Shown: piece after piece, positions 20,928 through 32,005 of the stretch | How positions within the stretch are numbered: the first letter of the stretch is position 1 | Layout of the letters: each line of letters opens with the position of its first letter | DNA from: Gentiana macrophylla | Taxonomy: Eukaryota; Streptophyta; Magnoliopsida; Gentianales; Gentianaceae | DNA length: 64,000 bases | Direction of reading: 5' to 3' | NCBI GenBank assembly: GCA_026214975.1 | Contig: CM047817.1 | Location: forward strand, 93,786,773 to 93,850,772 | Translations under genes and position numbers: made by a program | Notes under the pieces: generated by a model | The model's database searches: none | Told to the model about the DNA's origin: nothing | Seen by the model: the letters and a program-made list of their open reading frames with translations, nothing else

Positions 20928-22953
20928 AGCCTTTGCTCGTCCTCGAGTAAAGTAGGCGTTTTAAAACAAACCAAGAGATTCAACTTTATGATGTAGGTGC
21001 TACTACTCTCACTCTCGAGGTGGCCCCAAAGTAAGAAACACGAACATAAATACATTGGTACAACATTATCAAGAAAATGGAGTGTGTGTGGTGCCAAGCT
21101 AAAACCAAATGCTCAAAATGATTGTCGGGGCTTGAATCCCAACCAAAAGTCTACCAACCGTTTCATAATCACGAGCCTCTCCACTAATCTAGTTTACTAA
21201 GTTTGGACACGATCGGGCAGGACTTGAGCGGTTATAACGTTAGGCTAGGGTGATTTCGGTTAGTCGAAAGGGGTATTTTGGGAACTGGAGAAAAGAAGTA
21301 CGAGTGAACCTAATCAACCAAGTACCAACTCATCTTTATCATGAAACCACCCAAAACTCCTTTTTGATCAACTTTGACATTTTGGGTACCATAGGTTACT
21401 AATACACCCGAACTCATTACCAAACTCGACTATGTTTCAAGCGTCATGAGGTGAGTCCGAGCACACTGGCACCTATCTCACTATCCCAACTCTAACATCA
21501 TAAAAGCAACTTTTGAGCTCAACACTTTTGACTCCAACCTTTTATTTCTATAAACATCAACTTTTATTCAATGAGAGCTAATTTATTTTGAACTTTTTGA
21601 TTGATTTTTTTTTTTTTTTTTTTTTTGAAAGAAGAAGAAATAAGTGCATATTTTCTTTTCTTTTTGGGTCAAAACCGAGCACCAAGACCAAACGAGCTCC
21701 TCCTCTCCTTATAGCTCAAAAGCGAGAAACAACAACCCAATCAAAACATCATCTCCCCCACCCCACACTTGCCTTAGCAAGTGTGGTCTAACAGAAGACT
21801 AAGTCCACTCGTAGGGTAGAAATGAAGGAAATGTGACCATAATTAAGGCTCAAGGGTAGGTTTCTGACTAAGTAACAAAACGGCTATAGCGAATGGTGGT
21901 CAGACCATTCTATCAAGGCTGAGAGGGGCTACGAAGGGTAAATGTTCCGGTTAAGGCTTATTTGGCTATGGTAGGGTCAAAAGAACGCCAAAACCGTCAT
22001 CCCATGTCCTACTTAGGTAAACCTATGACATTTCGTCTCAAGGCTAGTGATATGAAAGGTGGTAGCAATCAAATTGTGCACAAAGTGTAGCTTTCGTGAA
22101 AGTAATAAACTTCATTCTCAAGATAATATCAAACCGCAATGCACATGTTCGGGGTCCCGACTAAGGCGATCACCCCTCAAATGTGAAAATAACACATACA
22201 ACACGGTGTTAAGACCCTTGAAAAATTTTAAAAATTACCCCAAAAATCGACTCGAGCCCGATCATAGGCTAAGCATACCACATTTATAGCACATGTAACA
22301 ACGAAAACAAAAAACAATTAAGTCTCCCACCCCACACTTAAACGAAACACTTTGTCCTCGATGTGTGAGAGATAAAAAGAGTAAAAGACTTAGTTGTTTG
22401 ACCAAAACTCCAATGAAAGGCGCACTTTAGCTCACGTGACATCTTCTAGTAAGCTCCATCTCGAGTACACGAACACCATGTAGAGCGAAAAACAAGGCAA
22501 AACGCATGCACGGGAAAAATCCACGTGCCAAAAGATGGTGATAGATACGAGATATCTAAAAATAGAAGCCATGCCACAATCAAGGTATCAAAGCATATCA
22601 ACCATACTAGGCGGGAAGTGCAATTGGATGTAAAGATAATCAAAAAAACACAGAGCATCCACGCATAAAATAAGGCCACAGAGGCTCACATAAAAACATC
22701 CCGTCCTGTGTACAAAGGCCGAACCAAAAGGAAATTCTCATCCCACACTCTCTTTTAAGCAAAACTCTCCCCTCTTACAACCAAAAAACTACTCCAAACA
22801 CATTATTATTACCAAAAAGGTGGGTTGCCTCCCACAAAGCGCCTTTGTTTTACGTCGTTGGCTCGACCAAGTGGCACCAAAACGGACTCAAACCATAAAG
22901 GACTCAAAACAACAATTCAAATATTTTATTTCAAACAAGTATCACCAAAACCA
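20928..22953 (-). other. Non-coding 3' part of Gypsy-A
   Basis: No domain is seen in 2 kb. It holds two extra polypurine-like motifs (ccaccccacactt on plus at about 21758 and 22328). There is also a 10-bp-stem hairpin around the first (21763-21786: ccacacttgc, loop ctta, gcaagtgtgg) and a long T run at about 21606-21626. Confidence 0.7.
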
Positions 22954-24160
22954 TCAACCAAAATCCGAACTCAAAAAGATTAGCAACTCAAGAAGAATAA
23001 AAATGGCAAACATCACAGAAACCGAGTTCACTAGAAACTTACCTCTCATGGCTCTCGAGGTTACCTCTTGCCAACTTGGGAATCCTCTTTTGTAAAAATC
23101 TCTCATCATCTTCTTCTTGAAATTGCCATCCCATGGTAGTTGTCCACTTTTAAAAATTCTATAAGCTCCATCTACCGGTGAGTGCACAAAATCGATCCCA
23201 TAATACTCATCACCACAAGGTGGAAGAGTATAATAGTCTGGGACCGGCATGCTAATAATCTCCAACTCTTCCGGTAGCTCTACCACGGATGTCATACCAA
23301 GCTCATTAGATTTCATCACACACTCCAAAATTGCATCATCATGCACTTCAATCGGGAGTGATGGTGAAATGGGCGATCCCGTCTTCTCTTTCGGCTCTAT
23401 CTCCACAAAATCAACAACCGCAATCGAATCCACCACACTCTCTGTCAATTCATCATTTTGCACATCATGGGAAGGTGGTGTAGTAGACAACAATTGCGCC
23501 GCTTCCATCTCAAAATCTTGCAGCTTCTTCTTGATCCCGAGGGTTTCATCACCAAAGAATTCTTGCTCACCATAACAATGGTTGGCTCCACCACACACTT
23601 TTCCAAGGTATCATTAGATATTTCAATAGAATGTGATGGTGTGATGAATGACCCCAAATCAATGTCCGGCTCAGAAACCTCGTCATAGTGAATCGAATCA
23701 TCAATCTCACTCTCAACCCGAACTTCTTCAATAAGCACCTCATCCTCCTTAACCACCTCTATTGCACAAGTCTCTTCCACTTTCTCGTGCCTCATCGGTT
23801 CAAGCAATTTCCCCATCCGGTCTCCAAGATTGCTTATGTCGAGTCAAATCTTTTGTCGACCTCTTGCATATCCTTCTTGAACTCTTTCTCGAACTCTTGC
23901 AATTGATTTGACAAGCTGCTCCATTTGATTGTCATGTGAATTCTTCTTGTGGCATGGAGGGAACTGGTCATCTTGAAAATCCTCATAATGTTGTGGCTCA
24001 TAGCTCGAATAACCATAATTTTGACTTTGGTATGCACTAGGGGCACCGATAAGCCCATGAACTTTGGTTACTCTGCTGCGATATTGAGGATGAGGCATGA
24101 ACTATTGTTGATAATATCGCTCAGTGCCCGAGGTTGGTAAGGGTATTGTTGTTCGGTGAG
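22954..24160 (-). pseudogene. Gypsy-A single ORF region, gag-like position (broken)
   Basis: Three overlapping minus-strand frames (24098-23844, 23816-23445, 23598-22954) form one broken reading. The N-terminal part is Tyr/Gln-rich (SAYQSQNYGYSSYEPQHYED), followed by a coiled-coil-like VREREQE stretch. A long acidic region contains two related segments, TPSHSIEISNDTLEKCV and SPSLPIEVHDDAILECV. The C-terminal block has a DEYYGIDFVHSPVDGAYRIF motif and a hydrophobic end. I do not recognise a catalytic or zinc-knuckle motif. By position it replaces gag-pol; its function is unknown. Confidence 0.55.
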
Positions 24161-24290
24161 TACCATTGATTGAAAAATCCTTCCATTTAAGCACAACCGC
24201 AAAATCTCGAAAACAACAAGAAAACAATAAAACAAAACCTAGGCCCAAGCCTTCGGTTCACTTACAAGATATCACAAATAACACACACCA

Positions 24291-24308
24291 TTCCCGGCAA
24301 CGGCGCCA
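24291..24308 (-). other. Primer binding site of Gypsy-A
   Basis: On the minus strand tggcgccgttgccgggaa lies three bases after the LTR end. The Athila element inside uses almost the same site (26662-26679). This sequence is the standard site of Athila/Tat-type elements. Confidence 0.9.
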
Positions 24309-24311
24309 TTT

Positions 24312-25048
24312 TGATGAGCGTTTATTTCACCAAACAAAATTTATAATATTCTCAAGACAACGGTGACTAAACAAGCTCTAACAACCGGCAAGTGGACCGG
24401 TCGATTGCTAGTATAGCTACGAGAGTCCGAGTCGATCCACGAGAGAAAGGTGTGTTTGTGAGTACCAAAGTGAACTTCTAGCTTAGTCTAGGCAAACAAG
24501 CGGTTGATTTGTTTATTATTACAATTATACTAAAACATGAAAGGGAGAAAGGAGATTAAACTACTAAGTTCAAAGAGGAGAAAGGGACATAGCCGAACCA
24601 TGATCCATATGACTAATCTCAACCCTAAGGTAGACAAAACCGGGAGTGTGCAACAACAAACGAACTCTCACATTCAATCTCACGGGTGCGAACTCCTAAA
24701 CCCGGTGCTAAGCGTCTCGAACAACTCTCTTCTAACACCTTATGCCATGTTAAGGTCTGAACAACTCTCTCTAACAAGTCATGTTTTGCACTCGAGCCGC
24801 TTTAAACGTATAAACGAGTAACCTCATGATGAGCTCGGTTTAACAACTAAAACGAGACTACATCACGATCCTAGAACCCTTTTCCCACACCCTCTCTCTC
24901 GAACAACTCTCAAGAGTGATGTGTGTGATTTTGACCTAGGTGATCAATCTAGCCCAAATCCGTTATAACAAGTTCTAGAGCGTGAAACATGCAAGAAACA
25001 ACAATAAAACGCACTACCCACTCCCAATTTCATCACCCAAAGGGTGAT
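24312..25048 (-). mobile_element. Gypsy-A 5' LTR, first part
   Basis: Matches 19164-19901 of the 3' LTR up to aaagggtgat, where the Athila element is inserted. The LTR resumes at 36875. Confidence 0.92.
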
Positions 25049-26655
25049 TGTTAAGAAATGATTTTGTACGCGTTTTTAACATTATATTTGATAATGATTT
25101 CCTCCGTATTTGTATAATTTGCATAGAAAACGAGTGTTTAAATGATTTATTAAGCAAGTGAGTTTTTAATTAGTTTATTCGCAAAATGAGGTTGTGTATG
25201 TGTTTTAATTATGGTTTCTGAGTATTTGGATTGTGTTACGTTTTGCGGTGTTTTTGATGTCATGTAGGTACATGTTGGAGGCTAAATTGATGATCAAATG
25301 TTGATATAACTCGAGCTAAATCAAGATAAAGATTGAAGAAGGAAGAGATAATGATCAAGAAACCGGAACCAGGCACTTCATGGGGATTTTGTCCACACTT
25401 TTAGGCACTTTCAGGAAAGTTGTCTTGATGAAAGTTGTAGAGGATTGAAATAGCTTTCCAACGCATTTTGAATCACCTCATTCGAGCCCTAGAAGTGAAG
25501 TTATGAGCAAAATACTGGAGCTGAGTAGTGGGCGGGCGTCCATAAAAGTGAATCGCGTCCGTAATCGTATTTTACATTCGAGAGTTCAGACGCGTTACGA
25601 GCGGCGTTCATTCTCCGTTCATAGAGGCTGGACGAACGTCCAAGATAGTGGACGGGCGTCCACGGCACCGACTTCAGTGAAACCGACCTAAAAATCTATA
25701 AATAGGCGCGTTTCACCAAACCCTAAACATATAATTTCAACCCTAAACCCTAGGGCAGCTTGGCTGCGTTTTCCTTCATTTTTCTCTAGTTTTATGCACT
25801 TAAACTCTAGATTAGATTAGATAATTTCATGTACTTTTATTCATCAATTCGAGTTGCCAAGAAGATGCTAAGAGGCTAAACCCTCTTTGAACAAGCGCGT
25901 TGTGAAGCCTTCCTTCAACCATTCGATTTTGATTCGTGATTAATCAGTGAGTATCTATTTCAAGTTCGTTTCTTTTATCATGTTTTGTATGTTTTATTGC
26001 ATGTTTAATCGAAAGATGCTTGCTTTGATGATTGGTTATGTGATGAGAGTCATGTCAACCCTAGATCGCCATGATAAAAGAATAGATCTTCGATCTAACT
26101 AAAACGAGTTGTTAGATTGATTTTCTAGATTAGAAATTGAAAGATTTCACGCCTAGGTTAGAAAGACGTAATCTTTAACATCGAAAGATAAAAGATTAGA
26201 AAACGAACTCGTCTCTACGAGTAGGAGTTTATGCCTTTGATTAGGTGAATCACGACTTGAGTAGAGATCACGAATTAACCCGAGTTAGAATTGAATGTTG
26301 ATAGGATAGGTGGATCAATTGCTTGTTAGTTCGTTATAAATTGATTTTAATCCTTTAAACTTGAATTGCTTAGCTTTAGTTTTACTTTTCACGCACTTTA
26401 GTTTAGTTTTTATCGCTTTCAATCTTGCCTAGCATTGGAGCAATCCTCTGTCTAGTTACTTTTTCTGCATATTTGGTAGTTTAGTTCTTCGTTTAGTTTA
26501 GCTTCGTGACATAGGTTAGTTTAAACAAAAACTAGGATTCACAACAGTCTAGTTCCCCGTAAGATCGACCCGGCATTAGCCTCCATACTACGATCCTTGC
26601 ACTTGAGGTTAACCGGTTTATTACTTGTTGTTTTGTATTGATAAAATCCGGGACA
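25049..26655 (+). mobile_element. Athila 5' LTR
   Basis: Starts tgttaag and ends ccgggaca. Nearly identical to 35261-36869, with scattered 1-3 nt indels. It contains the conserved box, dyads and TATA box at 25427-25704. Confidence 0.92.
25427..25704 (+). promoter_or_regulatory. Promoter module of Athila LTR: box, dyads, TATA
   Basis: The conserved box runs 25427-25520 (gaaagttgtagag, gctttccaacgca, gaagttatga), homologous to that of Gypsy-A. Dyads follow at 25530-25541 (ggacgggcgtcc in the other LTR, 35742-35753), 25630-25641 (ggacgaacgtcc) and 25650-25661 (ggacgggcgtcc). Degenerate half-sites lie between them. TATAAATA is at 25697-25704. Confidence 0.75.
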
Positions 26656-26661
26656 AGTTTT

Positions 26662-26679
26662 TGGCGCCGTTGCCGGGGA
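26662..26679 (+). other. Primer binding site of the Athila element
   Basis: tggcgccgttgccgggga, seven bases after the LTR end, is the canonical Athila/Tat site, usually assigned to tRNA-Asp. Confidence 0.92.
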
Positions 26680-27797
26680 GCCGGACGGTTGCCTAGTTTT
26701 TGTTTTTGCTTTTTTTTTTAGTTTAGTTTGTTTTAAATTCTTGTTTTTAGGTTAGATTTTTTTTCAGTCTCTGTTTGTTGTTAGTAGTTTAGTTGTTTTT
26801 GTTCGTTTATCTGTCGTGTTTCTGTCAGTAGTTAGTATAAATTTTAGCTTCTAAGTCTATACTCTGTTTCGTCTATCACACTCTGTTTTCTAACCGTTTA
26901 CGCGATTGGGCGAAAGCGTCCGTTTTACCGAACGCCCGTCGATTTCTTGTTTCCGATCGGACGGCGTTTATATTCTCGGGCGCCCGTCCGCTGAAGTTTC
27001 CTCAATCCTGAATCAAAATTCGACCTGCCAGCGAGCGGCGTTCATACTTCGGGCGCCCGTCCCACGAGAATTGACAAGCGGACGGCGTTCATATTTTGAA
27101 CGCCCGTCCATTCTCGAAAACTAGTCGATTTAACGTCCAGTTAATTGGGCGCCCGTGCATCTGTCTCGCCATCGCTTTTATCTTTATTTCAATTAGGTTT
27201 TCTGTTTTTCGTAGGTAAGTGTCGTAGGTAGGTTTCTTAGGTTGAATCATCCGACTCCACCTTTCACGATCAAATTTTAGGATAAAAGGGTCCGTTTAGC
27301 ACTTGATAGTATTTTGACCATAACTTTCGGCTCGAGTGTCGGATTGGCGCGCGGGACCCCAATTCGAAAGCTCGTTCCGACGCCGACGACGTGGCAGACG
27401 GCCGGAGGCCGTCCGACACCGTTTTCGGGGTCAAAATCCACTGTTTTCCCTTCCATTTTGGGCTCAGAAGATTTCAACACATTTTTGGTGTTTCCTGTTT
27501 TTCTGTTTTTAAACGTTTCGTAGTTAAGTTTCGTAGTTTTTGATTCCTCTAGGTTTAGTTATCCTTTCCCTCTATCTGATCTGTCCTTTCGTCACTTTCT
27601 ATCCTTTCTTGCTCAACACCTTGAGTTGGTGTTCGGTTTATGCAAACTCGTAGTCATAAGGGACCACTAATCTATTCCCACGACCCGAAGCGGACCATAG
27701 TCCGACCCAATAAGCGGAGACTTCGTTTCGACGAAGAAACGCTCTAGATCAAAGATTTGAGCAATATCTTTCGGGAGAAATCGAAAGAATAGTAATA
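26680..27797 (+). other. Athila leader with a second dyad array
   Basis: This untranslated leader lies between primer site and gag. Dyads containing acgcccgt or gcgcccgt occur at 26930-26941, 26978-26989, 27051-27062, 27098-27109 and 27147-27158, with gcggcgtt half-sites between them. Because it lies downstream of the RNA start, any role here would be in the transcript or as an internal enhancer. Confidence 0.65.
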
Positions 27798-29880
27798 ATG
27801 GCGGCGGAAGATAGACGGACATTGGCCGACTATGCCATGCCCGGTCTGATCACCATCAACCCGGCTATCGTCATGCCTACCATTCTCGCTCCAAACTTCG
27901 AGCTTAAACCGGACTTATTCGGATGATGCGGCATGCATCAATTTTCCATGGTTTCCCATCCTGAAAACCCCCACACTCACTTACACACATTCTTACGGAT
28001 ATGCGGTACTACCCGTATCCAAGGTGTAAGTGAGGGCGCCATCAAGCTTAAACTGTTCCCATTTTCCTTACGCGGGAGGCACTAGAGTGGTATCACTCTC
28101 TTCCTCTGAATCCATCACTACTTGGGCCGAGCTCGAGAAGGAATTTCTAAGTCAATATTTTCCTCCTTCAAAAAGCAATTGCTACTGTCTAACGAAATCT
28201 TCACATTCTACCGTAAGGAAAATGAGTCTTTCTTTGATGCGTGGAAAGGTTTAAGTCTCTTTTGCGTAAGTGTCCTCACCATGGCTTGCCAAAGGAAAGG
28301 CAAGTCCATACTTTCTTCGATGGATTGACCGAGCTCACCAAGGGCATGGTCAATAGTTCCTCAGTGGGGCATTTCTAAAGAAAACACTGATGAGGGTGGG
28401 CAGCTGTTCGAGGACATTGCCAAATACAATTATGCCCCTCTTATCAGTCCATCCAAGCACCTCCTCCTCCTCCCAAGGTCGAAGAGGTGACTATGCAAAA
28501 TCTTGTTGCCATGTTTGCAAAAAGCGGATGGCAACCTCTCAAATGACAACTTCTCAAAACTTCCCAAATCCGAGTTATCAGGCTCCTTCACCTTCACGAG
28601 AACTCGCAAGTTCTCATCTTTGTGAAGCTTGTTTGTCGACCGCCATATGGTGGCCAATGTCAATTTTCTTCCCCTGCCTTTCGGCAAGTCAATGCCGTTC
28701 ATGACTATGGACGACATAATCCAATCACATGCCAAGTATGTGATAGCATGGGAGCACCTGGCTAAATACATCCCGTGATTGGCGAAATCGCGAAGTCAAT
28801 GCTTTCTCTGGCCGGACAAATCGAGATTCAATAACCAATTCTGCGGCGATCAGTTTCCAAAACCAAGGGTTTAATCGGTCTTGATTTAATCTAATTCGAA
28901 CTTCAATAGAAACCCTGGTTATAATCGAAACCAAGCTATAATCCTTCCAATCCACGCAAAAGGTTCAATCGAATTGGCCCGCCAATTCTAATTACGCATT
29001 CAAAGTCGGCCAAGCCACCATTTCCCAGAACTTTCAAAACTCTCAAGGCACCTCCCACCAGGACGATATAAAAGCCGAATGGAATTCATTCCGGGAGGAG
29101 CAAAGCGGGGGCGATGGAAAGTCTTGAGAGGCAAATCGAAATTGGTGAGCGATTAGCCTCTGAACCGTCGAGGCGGTTGCCCGACTTCACGGAAAAGAAT
29201 CCAAGAGGCGGTCAAGTCACTCAAGCCGATTTAAGCAACGACCAATGCACCGACCTCGTGCCAATAATGCAATACGGTAGAAGAGGCCAAAGCGATGAAC
29301 TTAAGTGGTTCTCAAGTTGGTGGTCCCCGGCTTCCAGGGAAACCACTAGCCCCTCCCGCCGATAAGGCGGGAGGGAAATTGAGCACCCATCATCCCCTCG
29401 GTTGCAAAAAGGCAAATCGGTGGTGATCCCTGATAGAAGAAAGAGTTGAGATTCCTCAAGTGGTTGATCCGCGAGGAATAAAGAATCAATTGGAGGTCCT
29501 CGGTGGTGATCCCGAGGAATGATGAGTTAAATGATAGTCGGTGGTGATCCTCGACTAACAAAAAGAATGAAAAGACGGTTCGGTGGAAAGATTTGGAAGA
29601 CAAGGCCATTAGTTAGCCCTCGAAGAAAGTATTTTCCGAGGAGGATTTGAAAAAGCTTCCGTTTCCACCGAGGAAGAGCAACATTCCATTGGTTGAAGAC
29701 AAAAAGTACGAAAGGTGCTAAACCTTCGAAAAATACTCGAGTAAATCTGCCATTATCCGAGGTCTTGGTGAGATGCCTAAGTATACAAAGTTCATCAAGG
29801 ATGTTGTATCTTCCAAGAAGAAGTTAGCGAGGAATGGATCAGGCAATTGGTGAGGATTGTTCAATGATCAATTATCCGGA
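27798..29880 (+). pseudogene. Athila gag (broken)
   Basis: The ATG at 27798 begins MAAEDRRTLADYAMP, the conserved Athila gag start, followed by PTILAPNFELKPDLF. A frameshift creates a stop at 27924-27926. The rest is spread over several frames, including LREALEWYHSLP, TTWAELEKEFLSQYFPPSK and KENESFFDAWK. The capsid part ends near 28350. The following ~1.5 kb to the protease is poorly conserved and carries many stops. Gag packages the element RNA. Confidence 0.85.
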
Positions 29881-29897
29881 CTTACCAATCAAAAGAG

Positions 29898-30400
29898 GTG
29901 ACCCGGAAATTCGTGCTCACATTGCGGATGGGAGGCCTAGTCTTTCCAAATTCTTTATGTGACACAGGTGCATCCATAAGCTTGATGCCATTATCTATTT
30001 GCAAGCAAATGGGTTTACAAAGTCTTCTAGAACCCACTACCATGAACTTGCGGTTCATTGATAGATCTTCAAAGAAAGCCTCGGGGGTCCTAAAGGCGTA
30101 TTGGTTCAAGTTGGTAGGTTTACCTTTCCCGTTGGCTGGTATGTCTTAGATATGGAGAAAAATGAAAATGTCCCTCGATTCTTGGAAGACCTTTCCTATC
30201 TACTGACTAGAGCCCTCATCGATTGTGATGGTGGGAAAGTAACTATCCGAGTTGGTGACCAAGAGGTGAGCTATAGTGTTTCTAAATCTATTCAAGTACC
30301 CTCCGGTTCTCCAACCGGCTGTTCCATTGAGGAGGCGTCTGATGACTTCCATGACTTCATGGATAAGCAAGTCTTGGCTGTAGAAGCGAGAATATGAGCG
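29898..30400 (+). pseudogene. Athila aspartic protease region
   Basis: The frame reads FPNSLCDTGASISLMPLSIC, the retroviral-type protease motif with the catalytic Asp in DTGAS. It continues into TTMNLRFIDRSSKKASGVLK and, in the next frame, VGRFTFPVGWYVLDM and RFLEDLSYLLTRALIDCDG. One frameshift at about 30105 separates the halves. In a working element the protease cuts the polyprotein. Confidence 0.88.
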
Positions 30401-30717
30401 ATTGATTGATAATCTGAATAATCATGGTGTGGTCAATCTAGACCAGATTAGCGGTGATTTTGAGGATGAGCTAAGAGAAGAAGCCTTGGCGATGGGACCA
30501 CTAAGTAAGCTCAGCGATGTTGAGTTGAAGAGTGGTGATCTTAAATCAAGTCTAGAGGAACCCCTCAGTAGACTTGGTTCAAGCCGTTGCTAAACATCTT
30601 AAGTATGTGTTTTTAAGAGAAGGTGACAAGCTTCCTTTGATCATCTCTGCCAAGCTATCTCGTATAGAAGAGCTTAAACCTGTTAAACGTCTTGCGCAAA
30701 AATGAAAAAGCCTTTGG

Positions 30718-31914
30718 ATGGCGGGTGGGAGATATCCGAGGATATCTCCCGACATCTGTATGCACAAGATCAAGACTGAGGAGGGTGCAAAACGAGTTAG
30801 ACAGCCTCAGAGGAGGCTCAACCCTCACATGCAAGAGGTAGTCAAGAAGGAGATCATTAAGCTTCTAGATATGGGTATCATATACGCCATTGCAGACAGT
30901 GAGTGGGTATCCCCAACTCAGGTAGTTCCCAAAAAAGGTGGAATTACTATTGAGAAGAATGAGAAGGGAGAAGAGATAGCATTGAGGCTCGTTCGGATCA
31001 CAGTATGTATCGATTATCGAAAACTCAATGAGGTCACAATGAAAGATCATTTTCCCTTCCATTCATTGACCCGGATGCTTGAGCGTCTGGCGGGGCACGC
31101 ATTCTCTTTGCTTCTGGATGGATATTCGGATACTTCCAGATACCCATCGATCCTGTTGACCAAGAGAAGACCACTTTCACCTGCCTATGGTACATTCGCC
31201 TTTCTGAGCGGATGCCATTTAGTCTCTGTAATGCCCCACCACCTTTCAAAGGTGTATGATGGCAATCTTTGACGGCTAGTTGAAAAGTGCATGGAGATTT
31301 TTATGGATGACTTCTCGGTCTTTGGTCACTCCTTCGATGATTGCCTCGATAATCTTGATCGGGTGTTGTCAAGATGTGTGGAAAAGGACTTAGTGCTTAA
31401 TTGGGAAAAATGCCATTTCATGGTAGATGAAGGTATAGTCCTTGGCCACAAAGTGTCCGCCAAAGGTATAGAAGTAGATAGGGCCAAGGTAGAAGCTATT
31501 GAGAAGATGAGTTATCCTAAGAATGTTCGGGAAGTCCGAGGTTTTCTCGGACATGTCGGCTTCTATAGGAGGTTCATCCAGGACTTTTCAAGGATCGCCA
31601 AGCCCCTGTCCACTTTACTAAAGGAAGACGTTGAGTTTAATTTTGATGCAAGCTGCAAGCAAGCGTTTGAGGAGCTTAAGGATCGTTTAATATCCGCTCC
31701 GATTCTTATATCGCCTGACTGGAACCTACCATTTGAGCTTATGTGCGACGCATCAAACTATCTTTGTTGGTGCTTTGTTCTAGGGCAAAAGATCAAGGAA
31801 AGTTCCACCTATCTATTACGCATAAGTCACACATTGAACCCCTCTCAAGTTAACTATACTACTATCGAAAAAGGAACTCATCGGCGTAGTCTTTGCTATG
31901 GACAAGTTTCGTAG
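30718..31914 (+). pseudogene. Athila reverse transcriptase and RNase H
   Basis: The first frame (30718-31272) has NPHMQEVVKKEIIKLLDMGI, VSPTQVVPKKGG, VCIDYRKLNEVTMKDHFPF and MLERLAGHAFSLLLDGYS. The catalytic region continues after a frame change near 31275. The frame from 31291 has FMDDFSVFG (the YxDD-type box, here FMDD), VLGHKVSAKGIEVDRAKVEAI and GFLGHVGFYRRFIQDFS. The start of RNase H follows (FELMCDASNY). The rest of RNase H is broken by frameshifts around 31910-32005. Confidence 0.9.
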
Positions 31915-32005
31915 TTACTTGTTAGGAGCTCAAGTGATCGTGTGGGTGATCACGCCGCTTATGCGTTACGATGACTAAGAAAGAGGCTAAACCACGCTTA
32001 CTACG

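Noticed and set aside
21588..21791. 67-residue ORF in Gypsy-A
   Set aside because: It is created by a long T run and has no recognisable domain.
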